Source: CAZIAK01 sp964537035 (lineage in GTDB: Bacteria; Planctomycetota; B15-G4). From it: 16,365 bases of DNA. Position 1 is the stretch's first letter. The number at the start of each line of letters is the position of its first letter. The notes under the pieces were generated by a model, which had not been told where the DNA came from, did not search any database, and was given only the letters and a program-made list of their open reading frames with translations. The stretch spans positions 1 to 16,365 of the forward strand of contig CAZIAK010000073.1 in the NCBI GenBank assembly GCA_964537035.1, given 5' to 3'. This document shows, piece after piece, positions 13,268-16,365 of the stretch. The translations under genes and the position numbers were made by a program.

Positions 13268-15895
13268 ATGAAACTCGTCCTGCTGCTGGCTTGGCGTCAA
13301 CTGGTCTTCAACCCGGGCAAGATGTTGGCGTCCGTGCTGGGCATCGCCGTGGGCATGGCCACCGTGGTGTCCGTGCTGACCGTCGATCACAACACCCTGC
13401 TGACCCAGGTGGCCGGGCGCAACAAGGCCAACGCTGACGCGACCCTGGTGATTCAACCGGACCTGCGCTCGTCCCTGGCCATCGAAGACGTGTCTGCTGA
13501 CCTGCGCAGCAGTGGCTTGGTGCAGGGCGTGACTGCCTACGCTTCAAGCAAGTACGGCCTGCAGGTCGACGGGCGCGCTCGTTCTGGCGTCGAGCTCTTC
13601 GCCCTGGAGCGGGGAGCCACCGAGTACCACGGGGCCTACGTGGTCAGCGAGGGCGTCGACCTCGACTTCGATTCTGACGCGCCCCAGCTGCTGGTCTCCC
13701 AGCAGGTCGCCGACCAGGCTGAACTCTCCGTGGGCGACCTCGTCGATCTGGCCAAGCCGGTGGCCAAGCAGCGTCGAGGTCCGCTGATCGTGTCCCGCTG
13801 CATTGATGGGCTGTGGGTGGACGAAGAGCTGGCCGCCCGCCCTCAGAACGGTCGCCAGGTGAGCGAGCCGCCGCCCCAGCACCCCTTTCAGGTCACCGGC
13901 ATCCTGGCGCCCACCCGCCTGGGCTTCGGTGGCGCGCGCGTCATCACGACCTTCGCCACGGGCCTGGAGGTCATGGGCCGCAACATGAAGGTGAACTTCT
14001 GGGGCGACTTCGATTCAGGGGAGACCGACCTGCGGGAGATTCAGCGCGAGCTGGGCGACAGCTACGCCATCACGTCTCCGCGGCGGAGCCTCGCTGGTCT
14101 GGCCCCCGAAGAGCGGGCCTTTCGCAGCGGCGTGCGCTTCTGCGGTTTCCTGGCCCTGTTCCTCGGGCTCTACATCATCTTCAACACCATGTCGATGTCG
14201 TTGGTGGAGCGGGTGCGCTCCATCGGTCTGTTGCGCTCGCTGGGCCTGACCCGCGGGCGCCTGGGCGCGGTGTTCCTGGTCGAAGGTCTGGCCCTGGCCA
14301 TGCTGGGCGCCGGGCTGTCTTTGGTGCTGGCAGATCAGATCGTCACGTTGATGGTCGAGCTCAAGATCACCACCTTGGGCCGGGGCAAACCCCTGGAGAT
14401 CCTGGAGATCCCCTGGAATGAGATCGGCGCTGTGCTGCTGGCGGGCGTGGTCTTCTGCTTGCTGGGGGTGCTCTATCCGTTTGCTCGGGCGTCCAAGCTG
14501 TCGGTGATCGATGCCTTGCGCCGGGGTGTGATCGAGCTGTCCAACGACCCCTTCACCGGCGTGCGTCGCTCGGTCCTGGTGGGTCTGCTGGCGGTGGTGC
14601 CCATCGCCTGGATCGTGGGTTCACCGTCGGGCGAATACCTGGCCGAGCCGCTCTATCACGCCGTGCTCATGGGCTTCGCTCTGGTGGGGGGCGCCTTCAC
14701 CGTGCTGCTGCTGTTGCCAGCGGTGCCACAGGTCTTGGGCAGGATGCTCACCGCGCCCCTCAAGGGGCCGGCGGCCGTCCTGGCCCGGGCCACGCTCAAG
14801 GCCGCGCGGCACAGGGTCTTCGCCAGCGTGTCCGGGCTCATGCTCGTCTTCACCGCGATCTTCCTGATCGTCTCCGTGCTGGAGAGCTTGAAGGGTGAGA
14901 CGAGGCACTTCGGCGAGCGGGCGCTGAACGATCGTCTGTACGTGAAGGTTTCGCCTGACGGCGCAGACAGGCTGCCCGCCCTGGCTGCGGTCGCGCCAGA
15001 GTTCGCCAGCCTGCTGCCCCTCAACGCCGAGGTCATGGGCAGCTTCCTGGTGCGCGGCGTCGACGTGCGCATGCTCGAGCACACCGCGCTGATCGACGAC
15101 GAGGCCTTGGCCGGGGCGTTCTTGGCCAGCCCCTCGATCATCCTCTCCAGCCGTTGCGCCGACGACTTCGACAAGCACCCGGGGGACACGGTGCGCCTGG
15201 CCACGGCGTCAGCAGGCCTGGTCGACTTCACCGTGTTGGCGGTGAGCGACTCCGTGGGTTTCGCCCCCGATGACCGGGTCTTCGGTGTGGTCTCCAGCGA
15301 CACCCTGCTCAACTACTGGTGCGAGGATGGCTATGGCCTGGGGGGCTGGTTCACAGGCTGGGCCGCCGACCTCGACGAGCAGCGCCTCGCTGAACTGCAG
15401 GTCCTGGCCGCGGCCCTGATCGGCGAGGAGGATCTGCTCGAGCTGACCCGAGGGCGTGATCTCACCGCAGGCTACGTGGCTGATCTCGATCGCAACTTCG
15501 CCATCTTCTACGCCATCTTGGCTCTGACGATCTTGCTTGCGGCCGTGGGCATCCTGAACGCCATGGTCATCGCGGTGATGGAGCGTCGCCGGGAGATCGG
15601 CCTGCTACGGGCCGTGGGGCTTACCGGCGGACAGGTGGCGGGCATGTTGGTGATCGAGTCCGGCGTGATGGGTGTGCTCGGCGGCGTGTTCGGCCTGTTG
15701 CTCGGCGTGCCCCTGGCCGTGGTCACCGCCGAGGCCCTCACCGAGGTGAGCCATCTCGACCTGGCCTACGAGATGTCACCCACGGCGGTGGCGGCCGTGC
15801 TCGGCGGCGCCATCCTGATCTCGCTGCTGGCGGTGTTGGGGCCTGCCCTGCGGGCCAACCACCTGAAGCTCTCGCGAGTCATGCGCTACGAGTAG
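13268..15895 (+). CDS. ABC transporter permease with two FtsX modules
   Basis: An 875-residue inner-membrane protein, partner of the upstream ATPase (4-bp spacing, no separate ribosome binding site, so coupled). Layout: TM1 at 19-39; a large extracytoplasmic MacB_PCD-like domain to about 288; TMs near 290-312, 332-362 and 385-406; central TMs near 434-450, 462-490 and 517-539; a second extracytoplasmic domain to about 743; TMs near 745-771, 787-820 and 838-862. About ten helices in all. Each FtsX module carries the cytoplasmic coupling motif: ERVRSIGLLRSLGLTRG (314-330) and ERRREIGLLRAVGLTGG (772-788). This double-module layout is found in YbbP-like and fused LolC/E-like permeases, so one chain may replace a heterodimer. 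Substrate (lipoprotein, lipid or peptide) cannot be told from sequence. Confidence 0.88.
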   Translation: MKLVLLLAWRQLVFNPGKMLASVLGIAVGMATVVSVLTVDHNTLLTQVAGRNKANADATLVIQPDLRSSLAIEDVSADLRSSGLVQGVTAYASSKYGLQVDGRARSGVELFALERGATEYHGAYVVSEGVDLDFDSDAPQLLVSQQVADQAELSVGDLVDLAKPVAKQRRGPLIVSRCIDGLWVDEELAARPQNGRQVSEPPPQHPFQVTGILAPTRLGFGGARVITTFATGLEVMGRNMKVNFWGDFDSGETDLREIQRELGDSYAITSPRRSLAGLAPEERAFRSGVRFCGFLALFLGLYIIFNTMSMSLVERVRSIGLLRSLGLTRGRLGAVFLVEGLALAMLGAGLSLVLADQIVTLMVELKITTLGRGKPLEILEIPWNEIGAVLLAGVVFCLLGVLYPFARASKLSVIDALRRGVIELSNDPFTGVRRSVLVGLLAVVPIAWIVGSPSGEYLAEPLYHAVLMGFALVGGAFTVLLLLPAVPQVLGRMLTAPLKGPAAVLARATLKAARHRVFASVSGLMLVFTAIFLIVSVLESLKGETRHFGERALNDRLYVKVSPDGADRLPALAAVAPEFASLLPLNAEVMGSFLVRGVDVRMLEHTALIDDEALAGAFLASPSIILSSRCADDFDKHPGDTVRLATASAGLVDFTVLAVSDSVGFAPDDRVFGVVSSDTLLNYWCEDGYGLGGWFTGWAADLDEQRLAELQVLAAALIGEEDLLELTRGRDLTAGYVADLDRNFAIFYAILALTILLAAVGILNAMVIAVMERRREIGLLRAVGLTGGQVAGMLVIESGVMGVLGGVFGLLLGVPLAVVTAEALTEVSHLDLAYEMSPTAVAAVLGGAILISLLAVLGPALRANHLKLSRVMRYE

Positions 15896-15909
15896 GGGGG
15901 AAGCCCCCC
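15895..15909. terminator. GC stem-loop at the end of the exporter operon
   Basis: GGGGGG-AAG-CCCCCC begins at the last base of the permease stop codon. Strong 6-bp stem with a 3-nt loop but no T-run, so termination is plausible, not certain. Confidence 0.4.
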
Positions 15910-15939
15910 AGCGCTCATAGGTACTTTCGCAGCCAGGCC

Positions 15940-15968
15940 GTGATGTCGCGCCCCTCTCGCGACGTCAC
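15940..15968. terminator. Strong stem-loop between convergent genes
   Basis: GTGATGTCGCG (15940-15950) pairs with CGCGACGTCAC (15958-15968) over 11 bp, with one G-U wobble and a 7-nt loop. It sits 5 bp beyond the stop of the leftward gene and 45 bp beyond the permease stop, so it may act on both transcripts. Neither strand has a T-run after it. The rest of 15910-15973 shows nothing else. Confidence 0.45.
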
Positions 15969-15973
15969 ATCGC

Positions 15974-16365
15974 TCAAGGCTGGGTCCCGAGGACCGCGTT
16001 GGTCAGGGTGGCGCCGAAGGGGCTGGTGGCATCTTGGATAGCAGTTTGCCACCAGTGCTCCGTGCCCACGGGGAGGCCAGGGGGCCAGGGAGCGGTGAGC
16101 ACGACCTGGCCCGCGGGGTCGGTGGTGAGCGCCACCTCGACAGCAATGGGGACGGTGTGCAGCAGCCCGCCCTTGAACGGCAGCGGTGTGCTGGCCAGAG
16201 AGGCGAAGAGCAGGGCGAAGGCGTTGGGTGCGCCGTCGGCGAGGTTCATGGTCACGGCCTGGCCCGCGATCTGGGTGCCGCTGAAGGTCAGCGAGGGCCT
16301 GCCCAGGAATCCGTTCGTCCCACAGTCGAGCAGCTGCCAGGTCGGCGCTGTGCCCCCCGACTGGT
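15974..16365 (-). CDS. C-terminal end of a secreted protein, partial at right edge
   Basis: A minus-strand frame enters from the right edge and ends at TGA 15974-15976; 129 residues are visible, with the N-terminus outside the window. It reads as a beta-sandwich module: CGTNGFLGRPSLTFSG at its start, then NLADGAPNAFALLFAS, LPFKGGLL, TTDPAGQVVLTAPWPPGLP, and WWQTAIQDATSPFG near its end. This order (GxPxL, APNA, PFxGG, TDxxG, PWPxGLPxG, WxQ, DxxxPxG, N) is a recurring C-terminal domain in large secreted proteins of Planctomycetota and related environmental bacteria; its role is not established. An internal Met (at 16255) is not the start, because the conserved domain continues upstream. No anchor or sorting motif follows it. 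Confidence 0.75.
   Translation of the reverse strand, partial: QSGGTAPTWQLLDCGTNGFLGRPSLTFSGTQIAGQAVTMNLADGAPNAFALLFASLASTPLPFKGGLLHTVPIAVEVALTTDPAGQVVLTAPWPPGLPVGTEHWWQTAIQDATSPFGATLTNAVLGTQP

Overview
The window is GC-rich bacterial DNA, probably from a metagenome-assembled or draft genome. It contains two 100-N scaffold gaps, each flanked by an identical 55-bp repeat. Secreted proteins with signal peptides, an outer-membrane-style ABC/FtsX exporter and a C-terminal beta-sandwich domain of the kind common in Planctomycetota and some Myxococcota secreted proteins suggest a Gram-negative-type, environmental (perhaps marine) bacterium. The phylum is an inference; no rRNA or tRNA gene is present to settle it.

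Region 1 (1-3749, minus strand) is a compact arsenosugar biosynthesis operon read leftwards: arsM (arsenite S-adenosylmethionine methyltransferase), arsS (radical SAM enzyme that adds a 5'-deoxyadenosyl group to dimethylated arsenic), and a glycosyltransferase gene that runs off the left edge. The last gene fuses, in one reading frame, the two transferases normally described as separate partners of arsS (TIGR04282/DUF2064 type and TIGR04283/GT2 type). Gene junctions are a 7-bp gap and a GTGA stop/start overlap, so the three are almost certainly co-expressed. Together they would methylate arsenic, adenosylate it and process the product towards arsenosugars.

Region 2 (3912-6493, minus strand) is a large exported sulfatase/alkaline-phosphatase-superfamily protein with Thr where sulfatases carry the formylglycine Cys or Ser. 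The first scaffold gap interrupts it; removing the Ns and one 55-bp copy restores one uninterrupted 808-residue frame.

Region 3 (6749-8323, plus) is a secreted protein with two tandem copies of an Asp-rich, probably calcium-binding domain. It is followed by a strong intrinsic terminator.

Region 4 (8504-12282, plus) is a central-metabolism pair: an NAD-type malate dehydrogenase overlapping by one base (TGATG) a homodimeric pyruvate dehydrogenase E1 (AceE-like) gene. No E2 or E3 gene is in view.

Region 5 (12517-15895, plus) is an ABC exporter of the MacB/LolCDE class: an ATPase with an unusual D-loop and a permease with two FtsX modules. The second scaffold gap lies at the start of the ATPase gene and is also an apparent assembly artefact. 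Region 6 (15974-16365, minus) is the C-terminal end of a secreted protein that converges on the exporter operon, with two stem-loops between them.

No CRISPR array, transposon, tRNA or rRNA was seen. The most noteworthy items are the fused transferase in the arsenosugar operon, the Thr-type sulfatase-like protein beside it, the coupled mdh-aceE pair, and the two false gaps that break otherwise intact sequence.
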